Positions 48,877 to 58,603 of a stretch of DNA of 64,000 nucleotides are shown here, piece after piece. A program made the translations under genes and the position numbers. This DNA comes from Baekduia alba (GTDB lineage Bacteria; Actinomycetota; Thermoleophilia; Solirubrobacterales; Solirubrobacteraceae): NCBI RefSeq assembly GCF_028416635.1, contig NZ_CP114013.1, positions 3,162,001 through 3,226,000 of the forward strand. Reading direction: 5' to 3'. The notes below the pieces were generated by a model. That model saw nothing but the letters and a program-made list of their open reading frames with translations, was not told the origin of the DNA and did not search any database. Each line of letters begins with the position of its first letter. Positions within the stretch are counted from its first letter, which is position 1.

Positions 48877-48928
48877 TTCGGGTGCCCGAAACCTGGCGCT
48901 TTCGCGCGCCGGGTACGGTCGCCTGATC

Positions 48929-49537
48929 ATGGCGAAGATCCACCGGCACGAGCTCGGCCTGACCTGGGTGATGGACGACGCGATGGAGCGCGGCTCCCAC
49001 GCGCTGGTCGCCGACGACGGGCGCGTCTGGCTCGTCGACCCCGTGCGCGAGGACGAGGCGCTGGCGGCGGCCGCGGCGCTGGGCGCGACCGCCGGGGTGC
49101 TCCAGCTCCTGGACCGCCACAACCGCGACTGCGCGGCCCTCGCCGGCGAGCTCGGGGTGCGCCACTACACGGTCCCGGACGTGCTGACCGGCGGGGACGG
49201 CTTCCCGTTCGAGGTCCGGCGCGTGGTCTGGAACCCGCTGTGGAAGGAGGCCGCGCTGTGGTGGCCGCAGCGGCGCGCGCTGGTCGTCGCCGAGGCGCTG
49301 GGGACCAACGCGGCGTTCGCGGTCGGCGACGGGCCGGTCGGCATCCACCCGCTGCGGCGGCTGCTGCCGCCGGGCATGGTGAAGGGGCTGGGCGCCGAGC
49401 ACCTGCTCGTCGGGCACGGCGCCCCGCTGCACGGCCCGGACGTCGGGGCGAGCGTCGATCGGGCGATCGCCCGGTCGCGCCACGACATCCCGAAGCTGGT
49501 GACCAAGATCCCGACGCTGATCCGCGCGGCGCGCTGA
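48929..49537 (+). CDS. Metallo-beta-lactamase-fold protein, metal site degenerate
   Basis: A 202-residue protein starting MAKIHRHELGLTWVMDDAME. The fold is suggested by SHALVADDGRVWLVDPV, LDRHNRDCAALAGELG (in place of THxHxDH) and HLLVGHGAPLHG near the end. Since most metal ligands are missing, it may not be a hydrolase. TACGGT lies nine bases before the ATG (leaderless). It is divergent from efeUO. Confidence 0.7.
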   Translation: MAKIHRHELGLTWVMDDAMERGSHALVADDGRVWLVDPVREDEALAAAAALGATAGVLQLLDRHNRDCAALAGELGVRHYTVPDVLTGGDGFPFEVRRVVWNPLWKEAALWWPQRRALVVAEALGTNAAFAVGDGPVGIHPLRRLLPPGMVKGLGAEHLLVGHGAPLHGPDVGASVDRAIARSRHDIPKLVTKIPTLIRAAR

Positions 49538-49548
49538 CGTCTTCCAAC

Positions 49549-49572
49549 GAGACAGTCGCCGTCGACTGTCTC
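49549..49572 (+). promoter_or_regulatory. 24-bp TetR-type operator
   Basis: GAGACAGTCG-CCGT-CGACTGTCTC is a perfect 10-bp-arm palindrome, with TATGCT (49583-49588) as a -10 just downstream. It precedes the SDR gene and its TetR partner, so it is probably bound by that TetR. Confidence 0.7.
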
Positions 49573-49620
49573 AATCGTGGCGTATGCTCGGCGCTGCCCG
49601 CCCCGAGCCCGAGGAGCCCC

Positions 49621-50399
<779 letters not shown>

Positions 50400-50403
<4 letters not shown>

Positions 50404-50963
50404 GCCGCACCGCCGCGGCGACGCGCGAGGACGTGGTCCTGGCCGCCGCGCGGCGGTTCGGGCGCGGCGAGCGCATCGACGTCGCGGCCGTCGTCGCGGA
50501 CACCGGCGTGGCGCGCGCGACCGCGCACCGTTGGTTCGGCACGCGCGAGGGGCTGATCGGCGAGGCGATCGTGCGCGCGTCCGAGCCGGTGTTCGCCGAG
50601 GCGCGCGAGCGGGCCGCGACCGACGGGCTCGTCGCCGCCTTCGACGGCGTGGTGCGCCGGCTGGCCGCCGAGGAGGGGCTGCGCCGCTTCCTGGAGACCG
50701 AGCGCGAGGCGGCGCTGCGGATCCTGACCTCCAGCGGCGGGATCGTGCAGCCGGCGTGGGTCGCCCGGACCCAGGCGCTGCTCGAGGACGAGGCGGCGGC
50801 GGGGCGCTTCCACCCCAGCGTCGACCCGCCGACGTTGTCCTACGCCATCGTCCGGCTCGTCGAGGCGTTCCTGTACAACGACGCCGCGGCCGGCCTGCGC
50901 GGCGACGCCGACCGCCTCCGGGTCGTGCTGGCCGCGCTGCTCGGCCCGCCCTCGACGTCCTAG
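50400..50963 (+). CDS. TetR-family regulator
   Basis: A 187-residue protein from the GTG overlapping the SDR stop (GTGA). The N-terminal HTH is IDVAAVVADTGVARATAHRW FGTRE-like (residues 25-49), and the rest is the helical ligand domain. It is made with the SDR and likely represses the operon through the 24-bp palindrome. Its TAG is at the arm of a large hairpin. Confidence 0.85.
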
Positions 50964-51029
50964 CGTCCTGATTCGTTGATTCGGCCGCAGCGTACGGGGA
51001 CTGCCGTCGAATCAATGAATCAGGGCGCT
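50962..51029. terminator. Bidirectional terminator with 22-base arms
   Basis: Arms 50962-50983 and 51008-51029 pair with two mismatches across a 24-base loop; the core is CCTGATTCGTTGATTCG against CGAATCAATGAATCAGG. The two convergent genes stop inside the outer ends. The arms are AT-rich compared with the surroundings. Confidence 0.75.
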
Positions 51030-51768
51030 AGAGGGTCGGGACCCAGCCCGCCGGGAACGCGCCCGCCGGGACGAGGCCCGGACGGTCGTCGAACCACTTG
51101 CGCGCGACCTGCCCGGCGGGCCGCGACTCGATCAGCCGGCGCACGTCGCCGACCGTCAGCAGGACGCTGAGCGTCGCGCCGATCTGGAGGTCCGCCGCGT
51201 TGGGCGCGTCCCCCGCGACGATGCCGTCCGACACATAGGCATCAACCTGGTCGAGCTTGGCCGGGAGGCCGGCGAGGTCCTCGGCGAGGCGCACGGCGGT
51301 GATGTTGTGGTACTTCCACGAGCCGCGGACGTAGCGCATGGCGAAGTCCGTGCCGGGCGGGTCGAGCGGGTCGCCGCCCGCGAAGGTGCCCATCGCCTCG
51401 GGGCGGAAGTGGAGCGCGCCCCAAGGCAGCCGGCGGCCGAGGTCCTGCAGCTCGTCGTCGCCCCACCGCGCCGCGGCGCGGATCGCCTCGGCCCGCTCGG
51501 CCGGGTACAGCGACGGCTCGGGCGCGAGCTGCTCCAGGCGCTCGAGGATCGCGTTGGAGCCGTGGACCGGCTCGTCGTCGACGAGCATCCCGGGCACCGT
51601 GCGGCGCCCGGCGCCGTAGAGCTCCTCCATCTGGTCGGGATGCGGCCCGGCCTGCAGCTCGACCTTCTCGTAGTCCAACCCCTTCAGCTTGAGCGCGGCC
51701 TCGACCGCCACGCACGGGTGCGACGGTGGCAGGACGTGGAAGACGAGACGCGGCTGCGTGACGGACAT
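51028..51768 (-). CDS. Glutathione S-transferase-like protein
   Basis: A 246-residue protein starting MSVTQPRLVFHVLPPSHPCV. The thioredoxin-like N-terminal domain (HPCVAVEAALKLKGLDYEKV, RRTVPGMLVDDEPVHGSNAI) has the cis-Pro and the SNAI end of GST folds; the rest is helical. The CxxC of glutaredoxins is absent. The substrate is unknown; it may detoxify electrophiles with a thiol of this host. Confidence 0.75.
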   Translation of the reverse strand: MSVTQPRLVFHVLPPSHPCVAVEAALKLKGLDYEKVELQAGPHPDQMEELYGAGRRTVPGMLVDDEPVHGSNAILERLEQLAPEPSLYPAERAEAIRAAARWGDDELQDLGRRLPWGALHFRPEAMGTFAGGDPLDPPGTDFAMRYVRGSWKYHNITAVRLAEDLAGLPAKLDQVDAYVSDGIVAGDAPNAADLQIGATLSVLLTVGDVRRLIESRPAGQVARKWFDDRPGLVPAGAFPAGWVPTL

Positions 51769-51793
51769 CGGCGCATCCTACGGACGGGAACCG

Positions 51794-52150
51794 TCAGAGC
51801 AGCGCCATGTCGGGGTCGTGCAGCAGGAAGCCGGCGGCGTCCAGGATCCCGCGGTCGTCGAGCCGCGTGAGGCGATCGGTCGGCTCGCGGTCGCCGCAGT
51901 CCCAGGCCGCCACGCTGGCGGTGTCGGCCAGCGGCTGCAGGCCGGCCTCGGCGGGCGCGTCGAGCGCCTGGCGGAACCACGCCAGGTCGTCGGAGATCCG
52001 GCGCGGTCGCTCGGCGGTCGTCGCCTCCGCGTCCGCGTCCCAGGGATCCTCGCCGCTGCGGCGCTCGGGCACGCCGGGCGGGCGCGTCAGCGCGACGCCG
52101 AGGGCGCCCATCCAGTCGGGGCGTGGTCGGACCAGCTCAAGAATCGCCAT
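51794..52150 (-). CDS. Protein of unknown function
   Basis: A 118-residue acidic protein starting MAILELVRPRPDWMGALGVA. It has no membrane segment and no recognised motif; the composition (ERPRRISDDLAWFRQALDAP, VAAWDCGDREPTDRLTRLDD) is globular. An upstream TTG in frame is less likely than this ATG. It lies 25 bases after the GST-like gene start region. Confidence 0.55.
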   Translation of the reverse strand: MAILELVRPRPDWMGALGVALTRPPGVPERRSGEDPWDADAEATTAERPRRISDDLAWFRQALDAPAEAGLQPLADTASVAAWDCGDREPTDRLTRLDDRGILDAAGFLLHDPDMALL

Positions 52151-52215
52151 GGGTGAGTGCTGCCCGTTACGACGCAATTCTGAGCGTCACGCGGCGCGCA
52201 GGGGCGAGCGCTGGC

Positions 52216-52746
52216 TCAAGCGACAGCGTCGAACGGTGGGTCGCCGAGGATCTCGACGCCGTTGAGGAACGCGGTCTGCTGGAGCGCGATCGCGGCGGCC
52301 GGGTGCGGCTCGGCGGTGGGCGGCGGCGGCAGCTCGCGCTGCGGCGCGGGGACGGAGAGCGCGCGGAAGTAGCGCTCCTGGCCGGCGGGGATGCCGAAGA
52401 TGATGAGCTTGGTGGCCTCGATGGCCAGCAGCGCGTGCGGGAGCTCGCGCGGGATGAAGACGACACCGCCGGCGCCGACGGTCTGCTCGGCGCCGTCGAG
52501 GTGGACGGTGAGCGCGCCGGAGAGGACGTACAGCGTCTCGTCGTCGTAGGGCTGGCGGTGCAGCGGGGTCATCGCCCCGGCGGGCATCGCGACTTCGACG
52601 AGCGAGACGCGGTCGCCGGTCTGCGCGCCGGTGAGGCGCAGGTCGACGAGGCGGTCGCGGTACCAGCGCAGCTCGCCGTCGCCGGGGAGCGCGACGGTGG
52701 GCTCGGCCACGGAGGGCGCGGGCGAGGTCGGGGAGGGAGCGGGCAT
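52216..52746 (-). CDS. Cupin-domain protein
   Basis: A 176-residue protein. The single cupin has MPAGAMTPLHRQPYDDETLY then GALTVHLDGA and VVFIPRELPHALLA, giving His, Glu and His metal ligands. Such cupins include quercetinase-like and binding proteins; the substrate is not evident. ATG start at 52746 with a Pro/Ser-rich leader (MPAPSPTSPAPSVAEP). Confidence 0.75.
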   Translation of the reverse strand: MPAPSPTSPAPSVAEPTVALPGDGELRWYRDRLVDLRLTGAQTGDRVSLVEVAMPAGAMTPLHRQPYDDETLYVLSGALTVHLDGAEQTVGAGGVVFIPRELPHALLAIEATKLIIFGIPAGQERYFRALSVPAPQRELPPPPTAEPHPAAAIALQQTAFLNGVEILGDPPFDAVA

Positions 52747-52857
52747 GACGGCAAGCGTGCCGATCGGCGCTTGCCGGACGCTTGCCGCGCCCCCTCACGG
52801 CCGGCGCCGTCGCTTGCCGCGCGCCGGCCAGCCCGCGCGAAAGCCCTGGAAATCTGA

Positions 52858-55800
52858 CTAAACGGCCATGCCGGCGAGCACGCGTCGCTGGAGGCCCGTC
52901 GTGTCGGCGTCGGGCTCCAGGCCGGCGCCTTCGACGAGCAGCCGGCGGCACTCGAGGTACTGGCGCAGCGCGAGCGAGCGCCGGCCGGTCCGGGCGTGCG
53001 CGCAGATCAGCATGCGGTGCGCGCCCTCGTCGAGCGGGTCGAGCGCGACGAGCCGGCGGGCGACGGCGGCGACCGCGAGCTCGTCGCCGGCGGCGCGGTG
53101 CTCGTCGGCGAGGGCGACGAGCACGCGGTGCAGCAGCGCGGTCAGCTCCTCGCGCCAGGCCGCGGCCCAGTCGGCGTACTCCTCCTCGGGCAGCGGCATC
53201 CCGGTCCACAGCCCGACCGCGGCCTCCAGCGCGCCGCGGCGCGCCGGGCCGATCGTCGCCAGCGCGTCGGTCGCCACCGCCGCGAAGCGCTCGGCGTCGA
53301 CGAGGTCGCGCTCGTCGAGCTCCAGCACGTAGGCGCGGTCGCCGGACCGGATCGCGGACGCCGCGACGCCCGGCGGGTCGACGACCTGCCGCGCGCGCGA
53401 CACCGCGACCTGCAACGCGCTGCGCGCCTTGTCGGCGGGTCGGTCGGGCCACAGCGCCTCGAGGATCCGCTCCTCCGGGACCGGCGCGCCGCGGTGGACG
53501 AGCAGGAAGCGCACGAGCCGGACGACGGTCGGGCGGCCCCAGGTGCGCTCGTCGACCTCCCAGGCGCCGCGGCGCAGCCCGAAGCCGCCGAGCAGCGTGA
53601 ACGTGCGCGCCGGCGGGCGGCGCCGGACGCCGGCGATCGCGGCGGTCGCGGCGGCGGCGACGGCCGGGTCGGCGTCGGCAGCCAGCGCCCTGGCGACCGC
53701 GGGCGCGTCGGGGTGGCCGGACCCGGCGATCGCGGGCGCGGCCGCGATCCGGACCGTCGCGGTCGGGTGCTCGGCGAGCGCCAGCAGCTCCGGGCCGTCG
53801 CCGAACGCGCGCTCGACGTAGCCGACGATCGGGCCGGCGGGCAGCTCGTCGGCGGCGAGCAGCTCCCACAGCAGCGCCCGCAGCCGCGGCCACTCGGCAC
53901 GCACCAGATGCTCGGCGGCGGGACCCTCGACCAGGCCGAACGCGCCGCCGACGTCGGCGTGGGCGCCGGCGACGTCACCCTCCTGCTCGCGGATCCACGC
54001 GCGCTGGACCAGCAGGCGCGCCACGTGGTAGGTCGCGGCGCCGCGCCCGAGGGTCGACGCGATGCGCGCCAGCCCCTCCTCGATGACGGCCAGCGCGCGC
54101 TCGCGGTCGCCGATCTCGGCCAGCGCCGGCGCGAGCGAGCAGATCAGGAAGTCGCCGAACATGACCGGCATCCGCGGCGTGAGCGAGATCGCGAACTCGG
54201 CGGCGCCGCGCGCGGTCTCGACGTCGCCGCGGGCGGCGGCGGTCATCGCGACGGTCGCCGGCACCCACGCCATCGCCCACGTGTCCGGCGGCGCCGCCCC
54301 CGAGCCGGCGACCAGCGCGACGATCTCGTCGGCCTCGCGGTGGCGGCCGCCGAGCGCCAGCGTCCAGCTGCGCAGCACCGGCCCGAGCGTGCCGATGAAC
54401 GGATGCGTGCCGGAGCGCCGGACCTCGGCGGTCAGGCGCTCGTTGAAGTCCAGCGTCTCCTCGACGCGCCCGACGTCCACGTGGGCGAACGCGGAGATCG
54501 CCAGGACGTAGAGGACCTGCTCCGGGCGGTCCATCACGTGCTCGACGCTCTGGAACTGCTGCAGCACCTCGTCGTGGCGGCCCTGCGGGAACCACAGGTA
54601 GGCGTCGGCGATCCGGGCGACCTGCGCGCCGGCCTCGCTGCCGGGCAGCGCGAGGATCGCCGCGCGCAGCACCTCGGACGCGGCCGCCTCGCCGCGCGCG
54701 GCGTGCAGGATCGCGGTCCACGCGGCGGCGAGCAGGCCCACCGGCCGGTCGCCGAGCACCGTCGTGTCCTCGTAGCGCGCGCCGACGCGCTCGACCTCGT
54801 CGAGGCGCCCGGACCAGTACGCGGCCTCCAGCAGCGCGGCGCTCGCGACGTCGGCGGCGTCCGGCAGCCCGGCGGCGATCAGGCCCTCGGCGGCCGCGAA
54901 GAGCACGTCGACCGCGTCGCCGAGGCGGCCTTCGGCGGTGAGCAGCAGGCCGTCGAGCATGCGCGCGCCCGGCGTCGCGCGCATGTCGGGCTCCAGCCGC
55001 GCGAGCCACGCGCGCAGCAGGTCGGGCGAGGCGCGCACCAGCGTCGGCGCGTCGGCGAGCATGAGCGCCAGCGCCGCGCCGCCGCGGCCCGCGTCGAGGT
55101 AGGCCTCGACCGCCTCGGCCGCGCGACCCTCGATCGCCAGCTGCGCGGCCGCGCGCTCCAGGAGCGCGGCGCGCTCGACGTCCGAGCGCTCGGTGCGCCA
55201 GCGGCTGAGCAGCGCCTCGCGCACGAGGGGATGCCAGGCGGTCGCGCGCGGCGTCCCGGCGACGGGGCGCATCGAGAGGCCCAGCCGCGCCGCGGCGTCC
55301 AGCGCTGCCTGCGAGACGTCCAGCGCGCCGAGGATCCCCGGGCACAGCTCGTCGACGACCGACGAGTCCAGGAGCGTGCGCCGCGTCGGCGCGTCGAGCG
55401 CGTCCAGGATCTCCTCGACGAGGAACTGCTCGATCGACGCGCTGTCCTGGCGATCGGCGCCGAGCGCCACGCCGAGCGGCCAGCCGAGCGTGCGCTGCAT
55501 CGTCGCCTCGACCTCGGCGTCGCTCGGCGGCCGGCCCATCCGGGCCTCCATCACCGCGGCGCACTCGTCGGAGGCGAAGACGAGGTCGGCTTCCCCCAGC
55601 TCGGTCGCCCGCCCGGCGGCGGTGAGCTTGGCGAGCTTCAGCGGCGGCCGGCGGCGGGACGCGACGACGAGCCGCAGCGGCCCGCCGGCGCCTTCGAGCA
55701 GCGCGCCGAGCACGGCCATCGCGCCCGGCGCGTCGGCCAGCCGCTCGACGTCGTCCAGGACCAGGACGAGCGGCTCGACGAGCAGGCGTCCGAGGTCGTC

Positions 55801-56130
55801 GACGAGCGCGCTGGCGGCGATCGACGGGTTCACGACCTCCCCCGCCTCGCCGAGCTCGTCGAGCAGGACGTCGGCCGCGCCCGGCACGACCCGGCGCACG
55901 CCCTCCAGGATCGAGACGATCAGGCGCCCACCGTCGGCGTGGTGGTCGCGGCACGGATGCCAGACGACCAGTCCGCCGCGCGCCTCGACCGCCTGCTGCA
56001 CGGCGAGCGTCTTGCCGTAGCCGGCCGGCGCGACGACGACGAGGCAGCCGTCGTCGAGGGCCCGCCCCATCCTGGCGGCCACCTGCGGTCGCGGGAGCTG
56101 CCCCGCTGCGAGCTTCGTCCCTGGGCCCAC
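52858..56130 (-). CDS. Large MalT/LAL-like ATPase with C-terminal SARP (BTAD) domain
   Basis: About 1,090 residues. The N-terminal ATPase has a P-loop VVAPAGYGKTLAV and Walker B LVLVLDDVERL. A long TPR-like middle follows. Residues 820-880 resemble HEAT repeats (AVARALAADADPAVAAAATA). The C-terminus has a winged helix (RLVRFLLVHRGAPVPEERIL, ALWPDRPADKARSALQVAVS) and the BTAD repeat domain. Classical SARPs carry these at the N-terminus, so the order is reversed. GTG at 56130 is used; a TTG at 56169 would overlap the EVE gene. It likely senses ATP and a ligand to control transcription. Confidence 0.75.
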   Translation of the reverse strand: MGPGTKLAAGQLPRPQVAARMGRALDDGCLVVVAPAGYGKTLAVQQAVEARGGLVVWHPCRDHHADGGRLIVSILEGVRRVVPGAADVLLDELGEAGEVVNPSIAASALVDDLGRLLVEPLVLVLDDVERLADAPGAMAVLGALLEGAGGPLRLVVASRRRPPLKLAKLTAAGRATELGEADLVFASDECAAVMEARMGRPPSDAEVEATMQRTLGWPLGVALGADRQDSASIEQFLVEEILDALDAPTRRTLLDSSVVDELCPGILGALDVSQAALDAAARLGLSMRPVAGTPRATAWHPLVREALLSRWRTERSDVERAALLERAAAQLAIEGRAAEAVEAYLDAGRGGAALALMLADAPTLVRASPDLLRAWLARLEPDMRATPGARMLDGLLLTAEGRLGDAVDVLFAAAEGLIAAGLPDAADVASAALLEAAYWSGRLDEVERVGARYEDTTVLGDRPVGLLAAAWTAILHAARGEAAASEVLRAAILALPGSEAGAQVARIADAYLWFPQGRHDEVLQQFQSVEHVMDRPEQVLYVLAISAFAHVDVGRVEETLDFNERLTAEVRRSGTHPFIGTLGPVLRSWTLALGGRHREADEIVALVAGSGAAPPDTWAMAWVPATVAMTAAARGDVETARGAAEFAISLTPRMPVMFGDFLICSLAPALAEIGDRERALAVIEEGLARIASTLGRGAATYHVARLLVQRAWIREQEGDVAGAHADVGGAFGLVEGPAAEHLVRAEWPRLRALLWELLAADELPAGPIVGYVERAFGDGPELLALAEHPTATVRIAAAPAIAGSGHPDAPAVARALAADADPAVAAAATAAIAGVRRRPPARTFTLLGGFGLRRGAWEVDERTWGRPTVVRLVRFLLVHRGAPVPEERILEALWPDRPADKARSALQVAVSRARQVVDPPGVAASAIRSGDRAYVLELDERDLVDAERFAAVATDALATIGPARRGALEAAVGLWTGMPLPEEEYADWAAAWREELTALLHRVLVALADEHRAAGDELAVAAVARRLVALDPLDEGAHRMLICAHARTGRRSLALRQYLECRRLLVEGAGLEPDADTTGLQRRVLAGMAV

Positions 56131-56143
56131 GAGGGCCGCCAGC

Positions 56144-56563
56144 CTAGTCGACGCGGACGATCGAGCCAATGGCCTCGGCGGCCAGGGCGTACTGCCGTGG
56201 CGTCAGGCGGATGTGGGACTGCTGGCTCATCGATCGCGGCGCGACGCCGACGGCCTCGACCGGCGGCGCGTTCTCCAGGTGCGGGACGACCAGCAGCGCC
56301 TCCAGCGCGACCTCGAAGGGCCAGCGCTCGTGCCCCGACGGCCGCGGCTCGCTCGTCACCTCGACGATCCCGAACACGCGCTTCCAGACCGAGGCGTACA
56401 ACACGAGCCGGTCGCCCGGGACGATGCGCGGCCGCCGCGGGAAGCCGGTCCGCGTCAGCCGCGTGTGCCAGCGCTCGTCGGCCAGCCACGCCTCGGGCAG
56501 CGGGCCGCGGGCGTGGCCGACGGCCTTGAGCCAATAAGAGCGTCCCGGATCGTCGTGCGCCAC
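56144..56563 (-). CDS. EVE/PUA-like domain protein
   Basis: A 139-residue protein starting VAHDDPGRSYWLKAVGHARG at a GTG. PRIVPGDRLVLYASVWKRVF and GIVEVTSEPRPSGHERWPFE fit the EVE (PUA-like) fold, which binds modified bases in DNA or RNA. It lies 13 bases before the SARP gene and may be cotranscribed with it. Confidence 0.65.
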   Translation of the reverse strand: MAHDDPGRSYWLKAVGHARGPLPEAWLADERWHTRLTRTGFPRRPRIVPGDRLVLYASVWKRVFGIVEVTSEPRPSGHERWPFEVALEALLVVPHLENAPPVEAVGVAPRSMSQQSHIRLTPRQYALAAEAIGSIVRVD

Positions 56564-56574
56564 GCGCCCGCAGG

Positions 56575-58587
56575 CTACGCGGCCCGCGGCAGCGCGTCGG
56601 TCGTCATCAGCTCGGCCAGCGCGGCGCGGAAGGCCGCGACCACGACCGGGTCGAACTGCGCGCCGGCGCAGCGCTCCAGCTCGGCCAGCGCGACGGCGCG
56701 CGGCACCGCCGCGCGGTAGGGCCGGTCGGCGACCATCGCGTCGAAGGAGTCGCAGACCGCGACGATGCGCGCGCCGAGCGGGATCGCCTGGCCGGCCAGC
56801 CCGTCGGGGTAGCCGCCGCCGTCGTGGCGCTCGTGCGACGCGCGGACCAGCGTGGCGACCTCGCGCAGCGCGGGCGCGGCGGCGACGATGCGCTCGCCGA
56901 TGACGGTGTGGCGCCGCATGAAGACCCACTCCTCGTCGTCCAGCGGGCCGGGCTTGTCGAGGATCGCGTCGGGGATCGCGACCTTGCCGACGTCGTGCAG
57001 GTCGGCGGCGTGCCGCACCTGCTCGACCTCCGACGCCGACAACCCCAACTTGACCGCGACCGCGACCGCCAGGTCGGCGACCGTCGACAGGTGCTCGCCG
57101 AGGTCCGGGTTGCGCTCGGCCAAGGCCCTCAACAGCACGTCGCGCGACTGCGAGCCGGCCGACGGGCGGCCGCCGTGCTTCTGGGCGTACATCCGCTGGT
57201 CGGCCAGGCGCAGCGCCTCGGCCGGGTCGTCGACCTCGACGGGCGCGATCACGAAGCCGTGCGACGAGCCGATGTCGAAGCCCTCGCCGCGCTCGCGCAG
57301 CGCCGTCGCGGCGTGCGCGGCGACCAGCCGCGCGCGGGCCAGCCGCGGGCGCAGCAGCGCGCAGAACTCGTCGCCGCCCATCCGGTAGGCCTCGCCGTGG
57401 CCGGCGACGCGGCGCGCGAGGTTGCCGCCGAGGCGCACGAGCAGGTCGTCGCCGGCCGGATGGCCGTAGCAGTCGTTGTAGTGCTTGAAGCCGTCGAGGT
57501 CGAAGAGCACCAGGACGACGGGGTCGTCCTCGGTCGCGCGGGCCAGCATCCGCTCCAGGTCCTGCGTCAGCGCGCGGCGGTTGCCCAGGCCGGTCAGCGC
57601 GTCGGTCAAGGCCTCGCGGCGGGTCGCGGCCAACATGGAGGCGTTCTCGCGGAAGGCGATGAACAACCGGACGCCGACGGCGAACAGCGCGAGCCCGGCC
57701 AGCACGACCGCGACCGGCGTCACGGTGCCCAGGCCGGCGTAGACCAGGACGCCGAGCGCCATCGCGCCGAAGACGAGCGGCAGGATCGTCCCGCGCCGCC
57801 CGGCGCGGCCCGCGACCGCCACGGCGGCACGCGCCGGCACCGCCGCCGCGCACGCCAGCGCCAGGAACGCGAAGTCCCAGCCGGCGTCCCACGGGTCCGG
57901 GAAGCCGCCGCCGCCCTGGGCGACGGCGATCAGGTAGTGCGAGTCGGCCGCCCAGAACGACACGATGCCGACGCCGGCCAGCACCCACGTCCAGTCCAGG
58001 CGCCAGCCGCGCACGGCCATCGCGCCGACGACCAGCCCGAGCAGGATCAGGTCGCTGAGCGGGTAGGCGGCGTTGGTCGCCACCGACTTCCAGTCGCCGC
58101 CGATCAGGTCGACGATGCCCGGGACCACCAGCGCGGCGGCGACCGCCGCCGTGGCCAGCGACGCGGTGACGCCGTCGACCCACAGCCGCTTCGGCGCGCC
58201 CTGCATGCGCGCCCCGAGCACGCGCGCCAGGCCGGCGAAGGCCAGCAGCGGGAACGCGAGGTAGCCGAAGTCAGCGGCCGACGGGACCGGGATGTCGTCC
58301 TTGTCGGACAGCACGGCCGTCCAGTAGACGTCGCCCGCGGCCCAGCAGATGATGCCGACCGCGACCAGCAGCCACGCGACGCGGTCAGGACCGCTCTGGC
58401 GCCATGCGGCGAGCGCGCAGAGCAGGCCGGCGCCGAAGTCCACGACGAGGTGGCTCGGACGGCCGAAGAGGATGCCGGTCAGCGGGAAGACGCCGGTGAG
58501 CTCGTTGAGCTCGAACACCGCCAGCCAGCAACACAACGCGATCAGCGCGAAGGTGCGTGCGGCAGGGAGTGGAAGACGATCCTCCAC
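56575..58587 (-). CDS. Membrane GGDEF + HD-GYP signalling protein
   Basis: A 670-residue protein from a GTG at 58587 (VEDRLPLPAARTFALIALCC). About nine membrane segments span residues 10-320. The GGDEF domain has an intact motif (YRMGGDEFCALL) but no RxxD inhibitory site. The HD-GYP domain has HDVGKVAIPDAILDKPG and SHERHDGGGYPDGLAG. So it may both make and break c-di-GMP. Its GTG lies 21 bases from an IS481 copy that separates it from pepP. Confidence 0.85.
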   Translation of the reverse strand: MEDRLPLPAARTFALIALCCWLAVFELNELTGVFPLTGILFGRPSHLVVDFGAGLLCALAAWRQSGPDRVAWLLVAVGIICWAAGDVYWTAVLSDKDDIPVPSAADFGYLAFPLLAFAGLARVLGARMQGAPKRLWVDGVTASLATAAVAAALVVPGIVDLIGGDWKSVATNAAYPLSDLILLGLVVGAMAVRGWRLDWTWVLAGVGIVSFWAADSHYLIAVAQGGGGFPDPWDAGWDFAFLALACAAAVPARAAVAVAGRAGRRGTILPLVFGAMALGVLVYAGLGTVTPVAVVLAGLALFAVGVRLFIAFRENASMLAATRREALTDALTGLGNRRALTQDLERMLARATEDDPVVLVLFDLDGFKHYNDCYGHPAGDDLLVRLGGNLARRVAGHGEAYRMGGDEFCALLRPRLARARLVAAHAATALRERGEGFDIGSSHGFVIAPVEVDDPAEALRLADQRMYAQKHGGRPSAGSQSRDVLLRALAERNPDLGEHLSTVADLAVAVAVKLGLSASEVEQVRHAADLHDVGKVAIPDAILDKPGPLDDEEWVFMRRHTVIGERIVAAAPALREVATLVRASHERHDGGGYPDGLAGQAIPLGARIVAVCDSFDAMVADRPYRAAVPRAVALAELERCAGAQFDPVVVAAFRAALAELMTTDALPRAA

Positions 58588-58603
58588 ACCCTTGTTCTCG
58601 GCC

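Noticed and set aside
52996-56529. A 1,177-codon plus-strand frame opposite the SARP gene
   Set aside because: Antisense to a clear ATPase/BTAD protein, with low-complexity Arg/Gly/Asp sequence and no domain.
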